Assembly (NCBI GenBank): GCA_015069605.1
Contig: SVII01000006.1
Span: forward strand, 1 to 64,000
DNA: 64,000 nt
Source of the DNA: Clostridiales bacterium
GTDB lineage: Bacteria > Bacillota > Clostridia > Christensenellales > Borkfalkiaceae
Direction: 5' to 3'
Shown here piece after piece: positions 50,453 to 61,342 of this stretch. The notes below the pieces were generated by a model. The model had not been told where the DNA came from. It saw nothing but the letters and a program-made list of their open reading frames with translations, and searched no databases. Position 1 is the first letter of the stretch. Every line of letters begins with the position of its first letter. Position numbers and translations under genes: made by a program.

Positions 50453-50766
50453 GCGTACATAGACGTACACGACCAAAGCGCGCGGAAACGCAACGCTGAA
50501 ATATGACGTATATACGTCGTTTACCTAAAACGGCGGAGATACAAGCAAGACAAGAAGCACGCGGCTTTTTCGCAGGGAGCGTACATAGACGTACGTGACC
50601 AAGAAAAAACGCAAGTGCGACAATGCATATATTTCGTTTACCTAAAACGGCGGAGATACGAGCAGTTCAAGGCGCGTTGAGCACGCTGACGGGAGTGTAC
50701 ATAGACGTACACGACCAAAGCGCGCGGAAACGCAACGCTGAAATGTGACGTATATACGTCGTTTTA
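50453..50766. repeat. tandem 124-bp repeat elements, copies B1-B3
   Basis: B1 is a right half (50453-50523), B2 a divergent full-length copy (50526-50640), B3 a full 124-bp copy (50643-50766) that aligns without gaps to copy A at 14507-14630. Units are joined by CC. B3 starts TAAAACGGCG and ends CGTCGTTTTA; its last bases are the def stop codon. The hairpin GTGTAC-ATAGAC-GTACAC in B3 changes both arms relative to copy A. The gap 50302-50763 holds these repeats and, at 50390-50445, a short hairpin-rich stretch (AAGAAACTAAGTTTCTTG). Confidence 0.85.
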
Positions 50767-51216
50767 CGCTTTTTCGATATGAGAAGCGCGGTCTATATAC
50801 AAAACCCCATCCAAATGATCAAGTTCGTGACAAATCGCGCGCGCGAAAAAGCCCTTGGCGTTGAGCTCGTGTTTCTCGCCGTTTCTATCCTGATAGCTGA
50901 GCGAAACGCGCATGGGGCGTTCCACAATACCGCTTTTCCCTCGAACGGAAAGACAGCCTTCCCAACCGTTTTGTCCACCGCTTTGTTTGGTGATGACGGG
51001 ATTGATAAATTCAAAATACCCCTCGTCCACGTCCACAACGACTACGCGGCGCAAAACACCGACCTGCGGCGCGGCAAGACCTGCGCCTTGCTCCTTTTTG
51101 ACCGTGTCTTTCATGTCTTCCAAAAGCGTCCAAAGTTTTTCATCGAAATTCTCCACGGGAAAACATTTTTGTCTTAATACGTCGTCACCGACTTGCACTA
51201 CGTTTCTAATAGCCAT
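50764..51216 (-). CDS. def: peptide deformylase
   Basis: 150 aa. The three metal/active-site motifs are present: GAGLAAPQVG (motif 1), EGCLSV (motif 2, metal Cys) and HELDHLDG (motif 3, HExxH variant HELDH). It removes the formyl group from nascent N-terminal methionine. The TAA stop is the first triplet of the TAAAACG end of the repeat element, as in der. Confidence 0.95.
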   Translation of the reverse strand: MAIRNVVQVGDDVLRQKCFPVENFDEKLWTLLEDMKDTVKKEQGAGLAAPQVGVLRRVVVVDVDEGYFEFINPVITKQSGGQNGWEGCLSVRGKSGIVERPMRVSLSYQDRNGEKHELNAKGFFARAICHELDHLDGVLYIDRASHIEKA

Positions 51217-51227
51217 TGTTTCTCTCC

Positions 51228-51935
51228 TTATTTCTCTTGTTTCTTTACTGTTTTCGGGTTAAGAATTTTTTGGAAAATTGCACCTGCGAATAACACAAAG
51301 GATACACCCAAAAAATAAATAGCCGCCGATAAATATCCGCTTTCACATACAACGACGTTATAGATATTGTGTTCTCCGTACAAGGACAACCCAAAAAACG
51401 AAGTATGTAAAAATATATTTAAAATCAACATAATGATAGCGACACCAATAACAATCGCCGCGCCTATCAAAGCCGTTTTTTTATCCAAAACCGTTTGCTT
51501 TGTTTTGAGTAAATATACTCCAAACCAAGACACCGCCACGTGCGTCCAAGCATCCAAAGCAATTTCCCAATGGAATTTATAATGACGGTATATATTAAAG
51601 ACACAGTTCATCAATCCCGCGAATAGCATAGCTAACGACAGCAACGCAACCAAAGCGTATAAATACCGTCGCGCTTTTTTCGGAAATAAACACATCAGCG
51701 GTGTTAAACAGTACATAAACGGACTGACGTTTGCCGTAGGCAACGTGTTGGTAAAATTCCAATCCTTTACGCCTGCTTTGATACCCATGCTGATTACGCA
51801 ACTAATATACCCGACAAAAACTACACACGGAAAGAGTATGGTAACCAACTTCGTTTGTTTTATTTTTGGGATAAGTTTTATCCCTATTCCATAGCATACT
51901 ATCAAGCAAATCAAAGTTCCATAATAACCAAGCAT
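51228..51935 (-). CDS. multi-pass membrane protein, possibly YwaF/TMEM164-like
   Basis: 235 aa with about seven hydrophobic helices. Recognisable stretches: TLPTANVSPFMYCLTPLMCLFPKKARRYLYAL and HYKFHWEIALDAWTHVAVSWFGVYLL, which recall the YwaF-type (TMEM164) family with conserved polar residues in the helices; the match is uncertain. It is inserted between priA and def (13 and 11 bp gaps), where other Clostridia have no such gene, and must be co-transcribed. Confidence 0.5.
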   Translation of the reverse strand: MLGYYGTLICLIVCYGIGIKLIPKIKQTKLVTILFPCVVFVGYISCVISMGIKAGVKDWNFTNTLPTANVSPFMYCLTPLMCLFPKKARRYLYALVALLSLAMLFAGLMNCVFNIYRHYKFHWEIALDAWTHVAVSWFGVYLLKTKQTVLDKKTALIGAAIVIGVAIIMLILNIFLHTSFFGLSLYGEHNIYNVVVCESGYLSAAIYFLGVSFVLFAGAIFQKILNPKTVKKQEK

Positions 51936-51948
51936 ATTCGTCTCCTCT

Positions 51949-54123
51949 TTAGCTCAAATTCGTCGGATTTTCTTCCACAGACACCAACACATCGCGCGTT
52001 CTTGCTTCCGCGCAGGCGTTGTAAATTTGGGGCAGCACCGACGGATCGCAAAGCCGCATTAGCACTTGATAACGGAACTTGTTCTGTATCCGCTTGATCG
52101 GCGCACGCATCTTATTGAAAAATAAAAACTTTTCGGGATTATCCGTGTACAATTTCTCCAACGCAAAATATACGTCGCGGAGCGCTTCTAACGTCTTTTT
52201 ATCCTCCTCGCCTGTCACCAGCACACGCACGATTTTGGAAAAAGGCGGAAACGCCATCGCCGCGCGAAGGGAGATTTCGTTTTCGTAAAACCCTTCGTAA
52301 TCGTATGCCGTTGCAAACCGCAATACGTCGTTTTCGGGATCGAACGTTTGCAAAACTACTTTGCCCTTTTCTTCTGCTCGACCGCTTCTGCCTGCCACCT
52401 GCGTCAGCAGTTGGAAAGTGCGTTCACCGCTTCTATAATCGGAAAAATGCAAACTCATATCCGCGTCCAAAATCCCAACAAGCGTTACAGACGGGAAATC
52501 GTGACCTTTGGCAATCATTTGCGTACCGACCAAAATATCCGCTTTCTTTTCCGCAAACGTTTTTAAAATTTTATAATGTCCTTCCTTGCCGCTCGTAGTA
52601 TCGTTGTCCATACGCAAAATACGCGCCGTGGGGTACATTTTTTCCAGTTCATACGCGATACGTTGCGTACCCGTTCCCGCATACGAGAGTTTAAATCCAC
52701 CGCAATCGGGACACGCGGGCAAGGTGTTATATTTCATACCGCAATAATGGCATTTTAAACAGTTTTCGTCTTTATGATAGGTGAGCGAAACGTCACACGC
52801 TTCGCATTTTGCGACATAACCGCATTCCTTACAAATCACCGTTTGGGAATAACCGCGACGGTTCAAAAATAAAATCGCTTGTTTGTCTGCGGCAAGGCAT
52901 TTTTCCAATTCCTCTTTCAAAACACCCGAAAACGCGCTGTTGTTACCACGGCGCACTTCCCTACGCATATCCGCAATTGTGATTTCGGGCATGGGGCGTT
53001 TGTTGATACGCTTTTGCAAACGAATGAGAGAAAATTCCCCTTCCTTTGCCTTTTTATAGGTATCCACCGAGGGCGTCGCACTGCCGAGTACAAGTTTACA
53101 ATCATTGCGCTTGGCGCGTAAAAACGCTACGTCAAAGGTGTTGTATCTAGGCGCGGTTTCACTGGAATAACTGGAATCGTGTTCCTCATCAATAATGATA
53201 ACGCCAAGATTTTCCAGCGGTGCAAAAATAGCGCTTCTGGCGCCGATAGCAATCTTCGCTTCACCCGTGCGCAAACGCCACCATTCGTCGAAACGCTCGC
53301 CTGCGGAAAGTCCGCTGTGTAAAATCGCTGCGTTTTTGCCAAATCTTGCACGAAGCTGTGAAAGCATTTGGGGGGTCAAGGAAATTTCAGGCACGAGAAA
53401 AATCGAGCTTTTGCCTTGTTTTAAACATTCTGCAATCAAAGTGAGGTAAATTTCCGTTTTACCACTGCCCGTGACGCCGTGCAAAAGCTGCACCGTTCGT
53501 TCATCGTTACGGATAATATCCACCGCGCGCGCTTGGTCTTCCGTCAACACACGCGTCACGCTTTCCGCATCCAACGTTTTATACGGATCGCGTAAAATTT
53601 GTTCTTTTGTGATCGTAACGTACCCTTTCTTTTCCAAAGCCGCTACGCCGCCAGGGAACATATTATTTAAATACGCGCAGTCCATTTTGCCGTTGGCGGC
53701 AAGGTATTCCGCCGCCCCCAACTGATTTTTTGCCGTTTTGGAAAGTTTCATTTCCGCAATGGGCGTCGCGAGCGTCGCGTAATTTCTCGTCAGTTCGCGC
53801 ACCTTGCCCGTACGCATTTCCGAGGGCAAAAACAACCGCAACGTGAGCGCTTTGGGAACGCGGTATCTCGCCGTTAATTTTTCCGCTAGGGCAAGACATT
53901 CTTCGTTGAGCGCAGGCAATTCGTCGGGCGTAGGGATAACTTTCCTTAATTTTTCGATAGGCAAATCGGATTTTTCCTTAATCCGCATGACAAACCCTGG
54001 CACCGTTTTTCCTCCAAAGGGCGCGCGAACGCGGCTGCCAACGACCATATCGTCGTCGCAGAGATAATCGTATATTCTGTCTGTTTCGCTTGCCGCGATA
54101 TCTACGATAACTTCCGCAATCAT
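51949..54123 (-). CDS. priA: primosomal replication restart helicase PriA
   Basis: 724 aa from MIAEVIVDIAASETDRIYDYL with GAGGG upstream; the extension to 54180 is not supported. N-terminal 3'-DNA-end-binding domain, Walker A GVTGSGKTEIY, DEEHDSSYSSETAPRY (DEEH box), the zinc-binding segment with eight cysteines (CKECGYVAKCEACD...CLKCHYCG...CPDCGG) and GTQMIAKGHDFP. It reloads the replisome at stalled forks. The 161-bp gap upstream (54124-54284) has no gene; it contains a direct repeat GGCAATCCCCCGAGGCAATC-like stretch. The coaBC gene usual at this place is missing. Confidence 0.95.
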   Translation of the reverse strand: MIAEVIVDIAASETDRIYDYLCDDDMVVGSRVRAPFGGKTVPGFVMRIKEKSDLPIEKLRKVIPTPDELPALNEECLALAEKLTARYRVPKALTLRLFLPSEMRTGKVRELTRNYATLATPIAEMKLSKTAKNQLGAAEYLAANGKMDCAYLNNMFPGGVAALEKKGYVTITKEQILRDPYKTLDAESVTRVLTEDQARAVDIIRNDERTVQLLHGVTGSGKTEIYLTLIAECLKQGKSSIFLVPEISLTPQMLSQLRARFGKNAAILHSGLSAGERFDEWWRLRTGEAKIAIGARSAIFAPLENLGVIIIDEEHDSSYSSETAPRYNTFDVAFLRAKRNDCKLVLGSATPSVDTYKKAKEGEFSLIRLQKRINKRPMPEITIADMRREVRRGNNSAFSGVLKEELEKCLAADKQAILFLNRRGYSQTVICKECGYVAKCEACDVSLTYHKDENCLKCHYCGMKYNTLPACPDCGGFKLSYAGTGTQRIAYELEKMYPTARILRMDNDTTSGKEGHYKILKTFAEKKADILVGTQMIAKGHDFPSVTLVGILDADMSLHFSDYRSGERTFQLLTQVAGRSGRAEEKGKVVLQTFDPENDVLRFATAYDYEGFYENEISLRAAMAFPPFSKIVRVLVTGEEDKKTLEALRDVYFALEKLYTDNPEKFLFFNKMRAPIKRIQNKFRYQVLMRLCDPSVLPQIYNACAEARTRDVLVSVEENPTNLS

Positions 54124-54284
54124 AAATCCCTCTACAAAAAAAACGTATAGTTCTACCGTATGTCTATACTCAAAAAGCAAAACTTTTTTGCGTTATAAAC
54201 GCCAAAGACGTATAGGCAAAATCCTAAATGTTAACAGTAAAATTGCCCCAAGGCAATCCCCCGAGGCAATCTGCTTGTCGCATT

Positions 54285-54506
54285 TTAGTCCTTTGCGATA
54301 ACGACTTTACCGTCTGCAATATCCTTGCAGGCGGACAACAGTTCTTTGTCTTTACCCGTCGAATCGTGTACGCCGAGGTTTTTCTCCGTTTCAATGATCT
54401 GACGAGCGCGTTTCGCCGCGATCGTGCAGAGCGCATAACGGCTGATCGGATCTTCCTCCGTACCAAGTTTTCTGATCATTGCGTCAACAGAAGGTTCATT
54501 TATCAT
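54285..54506 (-). CDS. rpoZ: RNA polymerase omega subunit
   Basis: 73 aa. ISRYALCTIAAKRARQIIE is the conserved omega core; the N-terminal MINEPSVDAMIRKLG part is as in Clostridia. It helps assemble beta' into RNA polymerase. Located 29 bp after gmk in the standard yicC-gmk-rpoZ order. Confidence 0.93.
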   Translation of the reverse strand: MINEPSVDAMIRKLGTEEDPISRYALCTIAAKRARQIIETEKNLGVHDSTGKDKELLSACKDIADGKVVIAKD

Positions 54507-54535
54507 AATTTTTTCACTCCTTTGGTGTTTTGTCT

Positions 54536-55087
54536 TTATTTTGTACCGTCAAAAATACTCTCTACTTCTGCAATCGCAGTTTCCAAGTCGTCATTGACGA
54601 TATAATAATCATATTTATCTTTCTGATCAAGTTCATATTGCAGCCTTGCAAGACGAATTTTTAAAGATTCTTCGTCCTCCGAGCCTCTGCCTATCAAACG
54701 GCGTTTAAGCTCTTCCACCGACGGTGGTGCTATCATGACAAGCACCAATTCGGGAAAAACTTTTTTTACGTTCAAAGCCCCCACTACGTCTATTTCTAAA
54801 ATAATGGATTTGCTTTCCAGCGTCTTTTCCACGAAAGAACGAGGCGTGCCGTAATAATTTCCAAAATGTTCGTCGTATTCCAAAAAATCGTTTTCTTCAA
54901 TACGTTTTAAAAATTCCTCTTTGGAAAGGAAAAAATAATGCGTACCGTCCACTTCTCCGATTCTCGGCGCGCGCGTCGTACAAGACACCGACTCCACTAC
55001 GTCCTCGCGGCGTTGAATAATCGTTTTTACTATCGTACCTTTTCCGACCCCCGCGGGACCAGATATCGCCATCAGAATGTGCTTCAT
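54536..55087 (-). CDS. gmk: guanylate kinase
   Basis: 183 aa. P-loop SGPAGVGKGT, SCTTRAPRIGEVDGTHYFF and GNYYGTPRSFVEK are the guanylate kinase signature residues. It phosphorylates GMP to GDP. It lies 5 bp after yicC. Confidence 0.95.
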   Translation of the reverse strand: MKHILMAISGPAGVGKGTIVKTIIQRREDVVESVSCTTRAPRIGEVDGTHYFFLSKEEFLKRIEENDFLEYDEHFGNYYGTPRSFVEKTLESKSIILEIDVVGALNVKKVFPELVLVMIAPPSVEELKRRLIGRGSEDEESLKIRLARLQYELDQKDKYDYYIVNDDLETAIAEVESIFDGTK

Positions 55088-55092
55088 TTTTC

Positions 55093-55968
55093 TTACTCCA
55101 AATTTTGCACTTGTTCGCGGATCTTTTCAATCTCGTTCTTGAGCGCAAGTCCCGTGCGTGTAATCGTAACGTCGTTGCTCTTGGAACAGGTCGTGTTCGC
55201 CTCGCGGTTAAATTCCTGCACTAAGAAATCCAACTTTCTGCCCACAATCCCTTCTTCTGCGATACTTCTAAACTGTTCGATATGCGAACGCAAACGGGTG
55301 AGTTCCTCGTCGATATTGCTTCTGTCCGCAAACACCGCCACTTCGGAAAGCAATCTGCCTTCGTCCGCCTGCACGCCGTCTAAATATTCCTGCACACGCG
55401 CCGTCAACTTCTCGCGATATTCGCTTGCGATTTGCGGAGCGCGCTCCGTAATCGTTGCAACCAAGCCTTCGATCGTATCCATACGCGACAACATATCTGC
55501 TTTGAGTTTCGCGCCTTCCACCGCGCGCATTTCATTGAGTTTATCCAAAGCGGTATTCAAGGCAATCGAAAGCGCGTTCGTCAATTCCTCGTCCAAGCCC
55601 TGCGCATCCTCTTGTTTCAGCACTTCGGGATAACGGAGCACGGACGAAAGAGTGATATCGTCAGGCAAATCGGGAAACGCTTCTTTGAGCTGTTTCGCCG
55701 CCGCCACGTACGAAGTTGCGAGTGCCATGTCCACGGTGAGCGCCGTCGGACGTTCGCGTTTATCTTTCAAGGAAACGTACAAATCCGCATGGCCGCGGGT
55801 AAGTTTTTGACGAATCATACCGCGTATCACGTCCTCGTACGCCGCAAAAATGCGGGGCGCTTTGATGGACACGTCTAAATAGCGGTTGTTCACCGTTTTG
55901 ATTTCGCAAGCAATCTCAATGCCGCCTGCGCTGTATTCGCCTTTCCCATAGCCCGTCATGCTCAACAT
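55093..55968 (-). CDS. yicC: YicC/YloC family endoribonuclease
   Basis: 291 aa. N-terminal MLSMTGYGKGEYSAGGIEIACEIKTVNNRYLDVSIK and C-terminal GRKLDFLVQEFNREANTTCSKSNDVTITRTGL are the signature ends of the YicC/YloC family, which acts as an endoribonuclease or RNase adaptor. First gene of the yicC-gmk-rpoZ unit. The upstream gap 55969-56160 carries an AT-rich promoter region and the ligA terminator. Confidence 0.93.
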   Translation of the reverse strand: MLSMTGYGKGEYSAGGIEIACEIKTVNNRYLDVSIKAPRIFAAYEDVIRGMIRQKLTRGHADLYVSLKDKRERPTALTVDMALATSYVAAAKQLKEAFPDLPDDITLSSVLRYPEVLKQEDAQGLDEELTNALSIALNTALDKLNEMRAVEGAKLKADMLSRMDTIEGLVATITERAPQIASEYREKLTARVQEYLDGVQADEGRLLSEVAVFADRSNIDEELTRLRSHIEQFRSIAEEGIVGRKLDFLVQEFNREANTTCSKSNDVTITRTGLALKNEIEKIREQVQNLE

Positions 55969-56078
55969 AAGCTGTTTTCCTCGTGTGTTTTTATAATAAA
56001 ATTATAAACCAAATATTTCGGTTCATAACATTATAGCAAATAATTTTTAAAAATTCAAGTACTATCCGCTCTTTTTTT

Positions 56079-56116
56079 ATAAAAAAAAGAGAAAAGCGGA
56101 AAATTTTCTCTCCGCT
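56079..56116 (-). terminator. terminator of ligA
   Basis: AGCGGA (56095-56100) / TCCGCT (56111-56116) with a 10-nt loop; on the minus strand it is followed by TTTCTCTTTTTTTT. Confidence 0.65.
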
Positions 56117-56160
56117 CTCCCAATATTTCTTGTGTTTTTTTGATTTTTAAGGTTGACACT

Positions 56161-58137
<1,977 letters not shown>

Positions 58138-60597
58138 TTAACCCAACACAGTAAGCGGAGCGAGCGATGCGGATAACTGCTTTATCCCCAACCCCTCAAA
58201 GGCTATATCCAAAATCATATTGCTGCCTGTGCCGCGCGCATTTACAATCGTGCCTAAACCAAATTTAGGATGGGAAACTTTGACACCGATTTTAAACGCC
58301 GATAAATCCTTTCCGCCCGTGGGCTTGGGTTTGTTCACCGTACTGCCTACCGCGCCGTACGTAAAACTGCCGCCGCTCTTTTTCGTCGTTGTCGGACGAC
58401 TTGTGTACGTAGAACTTCCATACGACGAACCGCCATACGACGAACCGCCGTTCCAAGTCGAACGTGTTATGCCCGAATTGCTACGCGAAGAATCCCCATA
58501 CGATTTCCCATACGACGAACCGTATGCCGATCCGCCGTAAGACGAGCTGTAACCACCGCCAAAACTGTTTCTTCTGCCGCCGTAATCGTCGTTAGACTCG
58601 TACCTACCCCCACCGTATGCAGAATTTCCATAACTTTCGGGGTCGTCGTATCCGTCGTAACCATACCCCATTCTACGCGTTTCTTTGGGCAATTCTAATT
58701 CGGAAGAAAGCTCTTTCAAAAAGCGAGATCTTGCCGTCGGCTCGCGCTTGCCGTAAAGATAACGGCTCTTACTGCGAGTTAAATATAAATTCTCACGCGC
58801 ACGCGTGATGGCTACGTACATCAAACGGCGTTCTTCTTCCATATCGTCGTCGTTTTCCACTGCGCGGGATACGGGCAGGATATTTTCTTCCATACCACAC
58901 ACGAACACGCAACGGAATTCCAAACCTTTTACCGAATGTACCGTCGCCAACGTCACGTAGTTCCCATCGTCCATTTCGTCCGTATCCGAAGTCAAGGACA
59001 CTTGATTGAGATAATCGGTCAGCGTCGCGCCCTCGTTCAAACGGCAATATTCTTCCACGGAATTGATCAATTCCTCAATGTTGGCGCGCTTGTTGATACT
59101 TTCGTCCGATTCGTCAGCGTACGCCTCGCGCATTTGGGTGTCTGCAATAATCTTTTTCACAAGCTCATTCACGGGCATATCTTGGCTGTCGATAATCCAA
59201 GTTTTCACCATATCACGAAAATCCACTAACTTTTGTTTGGTCGAGCCCATAAAGCCCATTTCGTCTAAATCCAACAATGCGTCGTACACCGAAAGTTCGG
59301 TATCATAGGCGTATCTTTGCAAGGTTTCCACTGTTTTTGCGCCGATACCGCGCTTTGGAAAGTTGATAATTCTCGTCACCGCCTCACTGTCAAACGGGTT
59401 GTTGACAAGACGTAAATATGCAAGCAAATCCTTAATTTCCTTGCGTTCGAAGAACTTGAACCCACCAAACACTTTGTAGGGAATCCCATCCCCCGTGAAC
59501 TCTTGTTCAAACGAACGCGTCAGAGCATTCAAACGCATCAAGATTGCAAAATCGGAATATTTATATCCCTGTCGCATTAAACCAGCGATGGTGTGCGCGA
59601 TATACCTCGCCTCGCCGCTCTCTTCCTCTGCTTCGTGTACTTTGGCAGGCGCGCCCTCGTCGTTTTCCGTCCAAAGCGTCTTATCCTTACGGTGTCCGTT
59701 GTTTTTGATTACCGTGTTGGCAAGTTTTAAAATATTTTTCGTCGAACGATAGTTGCGTTCAAGCTTAAACACTTTCGCGCCGACAAAATCTTTTTCAAAA
59801 TGTAAAATGTTTTCAATCTTCGCACCGCGCCAACCGTAAATGGACTGGTCGTCGTCGCCTACTGCAAACAAATTGCCATGCACCGAGGCAAGCAACGTCA
59901 CGATTTCGTATTGCACCGCGTTGGTGTCTTGGAACTCGTCCACCAAAATATAACGGAAACGACCGCCAAGATATTCCCTTGCTTCCTCGTTGCGCTTTAA
60001 CAGCAATCGCGTTTCGTTCAACAAATCGTCAAAATCCAAAGCGTTGTTTTCGCGCAAATGCTTTTGGTAGCGGCGATACACCTTCACAATCTCGTCGATA
60101 TTGTATTCCCCTGCGTATTCCTCAGCATAGCGTTCGGGGTCAAAACCCAGCATCTTCGCGTTTGCAATATGAAATTTGATATTTTTCAACAGCTTTTCAT
60201 CGTCAAAATCGCATTCTTGGAAAGATTTTTTAATGATGTTGTTGCGCTCCGTTTCACTGTAAATGGAGAAGTTGGACGTAATCCCCACGTCATCTGCATA
60301 CATACGCAAAATACGCACACACATACTGTGAATCGTGCATACCCACGACCGCGAAACGTCCACGATACGCCCTAATCTTTCCTTCATTTCGTTGGCGGCT
60401 TTGTTGGTGAACGTGATTGCCAAAATCGCCTCCGCAGGCACTCCCTTTTCTTCCACCAAATACGCGATACGAGAAGTCAAAACACGGGTTTTTCCGCTCC
60501 CAGCACCCGCCAAAACCAACACCGCGCCTTCCGTTTGCAAGACGGGTTTGATTTGTTCTTCATTTAATTGCTCTAAAATTTCATCTATTCTTGTCAT
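58138..60597 (-). CDS. pcrA: UvrD/PcrA-type DNA helicase with low-complexity linker
   Basis: 819 aa from MTRIDEILEQLNEEQ. Superfamily 1 motifs: Walker A GAGSGKTRVL, TFTNKAANEMKERL, DEFQDTN, GDDDQSIYGWRGA, VATVHSVKGLEF, ITRARENLYL. Between the helicase core and the C-terminal Tudor-like RNA polymerase-binding domain (VSHPKFGLGTIV) lies an unusual 130-residue Tyr/Gly/Ser-rich segment starting at YGYDGYDD. The frame to 60642 extends upstream of the promoter. The -10 box ends 10 nt before the ATG, with no Shine-Dalgarno. Roles: replication-transcription conflict resolution and repair. Confidence 0.95.
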   Translation of the reverse strand: MTRIDEILEQLNEEQIKPVLQTEGAVLVLAGAGSGKTRVLTSRIAYLVEEKGVPAEAILAITFTNKAANEMKERLGRIVDVSRSWVCTIHSMCVRILRMYADDVGITSNFSIYSETERNNIIKKSFQECDFDDEKLLKNIKFHIANAKMLGFDPERYAEEYAGEYNIDEIVKVYRRYQKHLRENNALDFDDLLNETRLLLKRNEEAREYLGGRFRYILVDEFQDTNAVQYEIVTLLASVHGNLFAVGDDDQSIYGWRGAKIENILHFEKDFVGAKVFKLERNYRSTKNILKLANTVIKNNGHRKDKTLWTENDEGAPAKVHEAEEESGEARYIAHTIAGLMRQGYKYSDFAILMRLNALTRSFEQEFTGDGIPYKVFGGFKFFERKEIKDLLAYLRLVNNPFDSEAVTRIINFPKRGIGAKTVETLQRYAYDTELSVYDALLDLDEMGFMGSTKQKLVDFRDMVKTWIIDSQDMPVNELVKKIIADTQMREAYADESDESINKRANIEELINSVEEYCRLNEGATLTDYLNQVSLTSDTDEMDDGNYVTLATVHSVKGLEFRCVFVCGMEENILPVSRAVENDDDMEEERRLMYVAITRARENLYLTRSKSRYLYGKREPTARSRFLKELSSELELPKETRRMGYGYDGYDDPESYGNSAYGGGRYESNDDYGGRRNSFGGGYSSSYGGSAYGSSYGKSYGDSSRSNSGITRSTWNGGSSYGGSSYGSSTYTSRPTTTKKSGGSFTYGAVGSTVNKPKPTGGKDLSAFKIGVKVSHPKFGLGTIVNARGTGSNMILDIAFEGLGIKQLSASLAPLTVLG

Positions 60598-60606
60598 AAC
60601 GGTTTT

Positions 60607-60635
60607 ATTATAGCACAATTCGCCCCGATTTGCAA
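60607..60635 (-). promoter_or_regulatory. promoter of pcrA (leaderless)
   Basis: Minus strand: TTGCAA (60635-60630), 17-bp spacer, TATAAT (60612-60607). Predicted start near 60600, 3 nt before the ATG at 60597. Confidence 0.65.
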
Positions 60636-60740
60636 GTCGCAAAAGGGGCGAATTTTACGTTTATTTGTATTTACTCTTTCCATGTTAAAAATACACAAAA
60701 AAGATTCTCTCCATTCCAGTCGGAATGACAATAAGCTAAA

Positions 60741-60953
60741 TCACCAGTTCTTTTTAAAATCCCTGCCTATCAACTCATCCAAGGTGATTTCATAAAAATC
60801 CGCCATTGCTACGCAGTTATCAATCGTCGGTGTTCGCTTATTATCTTCCCATAAACTAATTGTTGCTTGATTGACACCTATTTTTTTAGCAAGTTCTGAT
60901 TGACTGATATTTTTACTTTCTCTATGCGCTTTCAACTCTTTTCCGTAATTCAT
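60741..60953 (-). CDS. XRE-family repressor, copy 2
   Basis: 70 aa, essentially one helix-turn-helix domain: ISQSELAKKIGVNQATISLWED, as in Cro/C1 repressors, with a short tail YEITLDELIGRDFKKNW. Nearly the same tail and the same 3' nucleotides end the gene at 61022, so the two genes arose by duplication. It lies downstream of the other copy, separated by 68 bp that contain a dispersed-repeat-like stretch. Confidence 0.88.
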   Translation of the reverse strand: MNYGKELKAHRESKNISQSELAKKIGVNQATISLWEDNKRTPTIDNCVAMADFYEITLDELIGRDFKKNW

Positions 60954-60954
60954 A

Positions 60955-61020
60955 ATTTTCCCTCGTGAAAAGACAACTCCTTACACCACTGCGTGGTTTC
61001 CCTCTCAAAGAGGAAAGCTA
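60955..61020. repeat. degenerate intergenic repeat between XRE genes
   Basis: On the minus strand, CTTTCCTCTTTGAGAGGGAA and CCACGCAGTGGTG followed by AAGGAGTTG resemble a widespread intergenic repeat of gut Bacillota. A second repeat-like palindrome (ATTCCAGTCGGAAT) follows copy 2 at about 60714. Recognition is from memory of the pattern and is uncertain. Confidence 0.3.
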
Positions 61021-61021
61021 A

Positions 61022-61231
61022 TCACCAGTTCTTTTTAAAATTTCTTCCCACTAATTCATCAAGCGTAATTTCATAAAAATCCGCAAGCTTTATACAATCT
61101 GCCATATTGGGAATATTTACTCCGTTTTCCCAAGCACTAATCGTCGATTGCGGTATATCTATCGCTTTAGACAAGCTAACTTGTGTTAATCCCCGACTTT
61201 TTCTCCACTCTTTTAACGATTGATTTATCAT
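61022..61231 (-). CDS. XRE-family repressor, copy 1
   Basis: 69 aa. Helix-turn-helix LTQVSLSKAIDIPQSTISAWENG, tail YEITLDELVGRNFKKNW. It is divergent from the 61343 gene, and its upstream region contains the 16-bp palindrome TATCAGAAAGCTGATA, so it is probably autoregulated and controls the divergent promoter (61278-61306). Confidence 0.88.
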   Translation of the reverse strand: MINQSLKEWRKSRGLTQVSLSKAIDIPQSTISAWENGVNIPNMADCIKLADFYEITLDELVGRNFKKNW

Positions 61232-61254
61232 AATAGCTCTCCTTATATAAATAA

Positions 61255-61327
61255 TATCAGAAAGCTGATAAAAATACTTGACTTAACAGAATTCTGTTAT
61301 TATAATATAAATATCAGAATACTGCTA
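61255..61327 (+). promoter_or_regulatory. three operators for the divergent promoter
   Basis: TATCAGAAAGCTGATA (61255-61270), TAACAGAATTCTGTTA (61284-61299) and TATCAGAATACTGCTA (61312-61327) share CAGAA..CTG and are spaced 29 and 28 bp. The promoter TTGACT (61278-61283), 17-bp spacer, TATAAT (61301-61306) has its spacer filled by the middle operator, so a repressor bound there would block RNA polymerase. The two XRE genes are the obvious repressors. Confidence 0.8.
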
Positions 61328-61342
61328 GAAAGGAAAAACATT

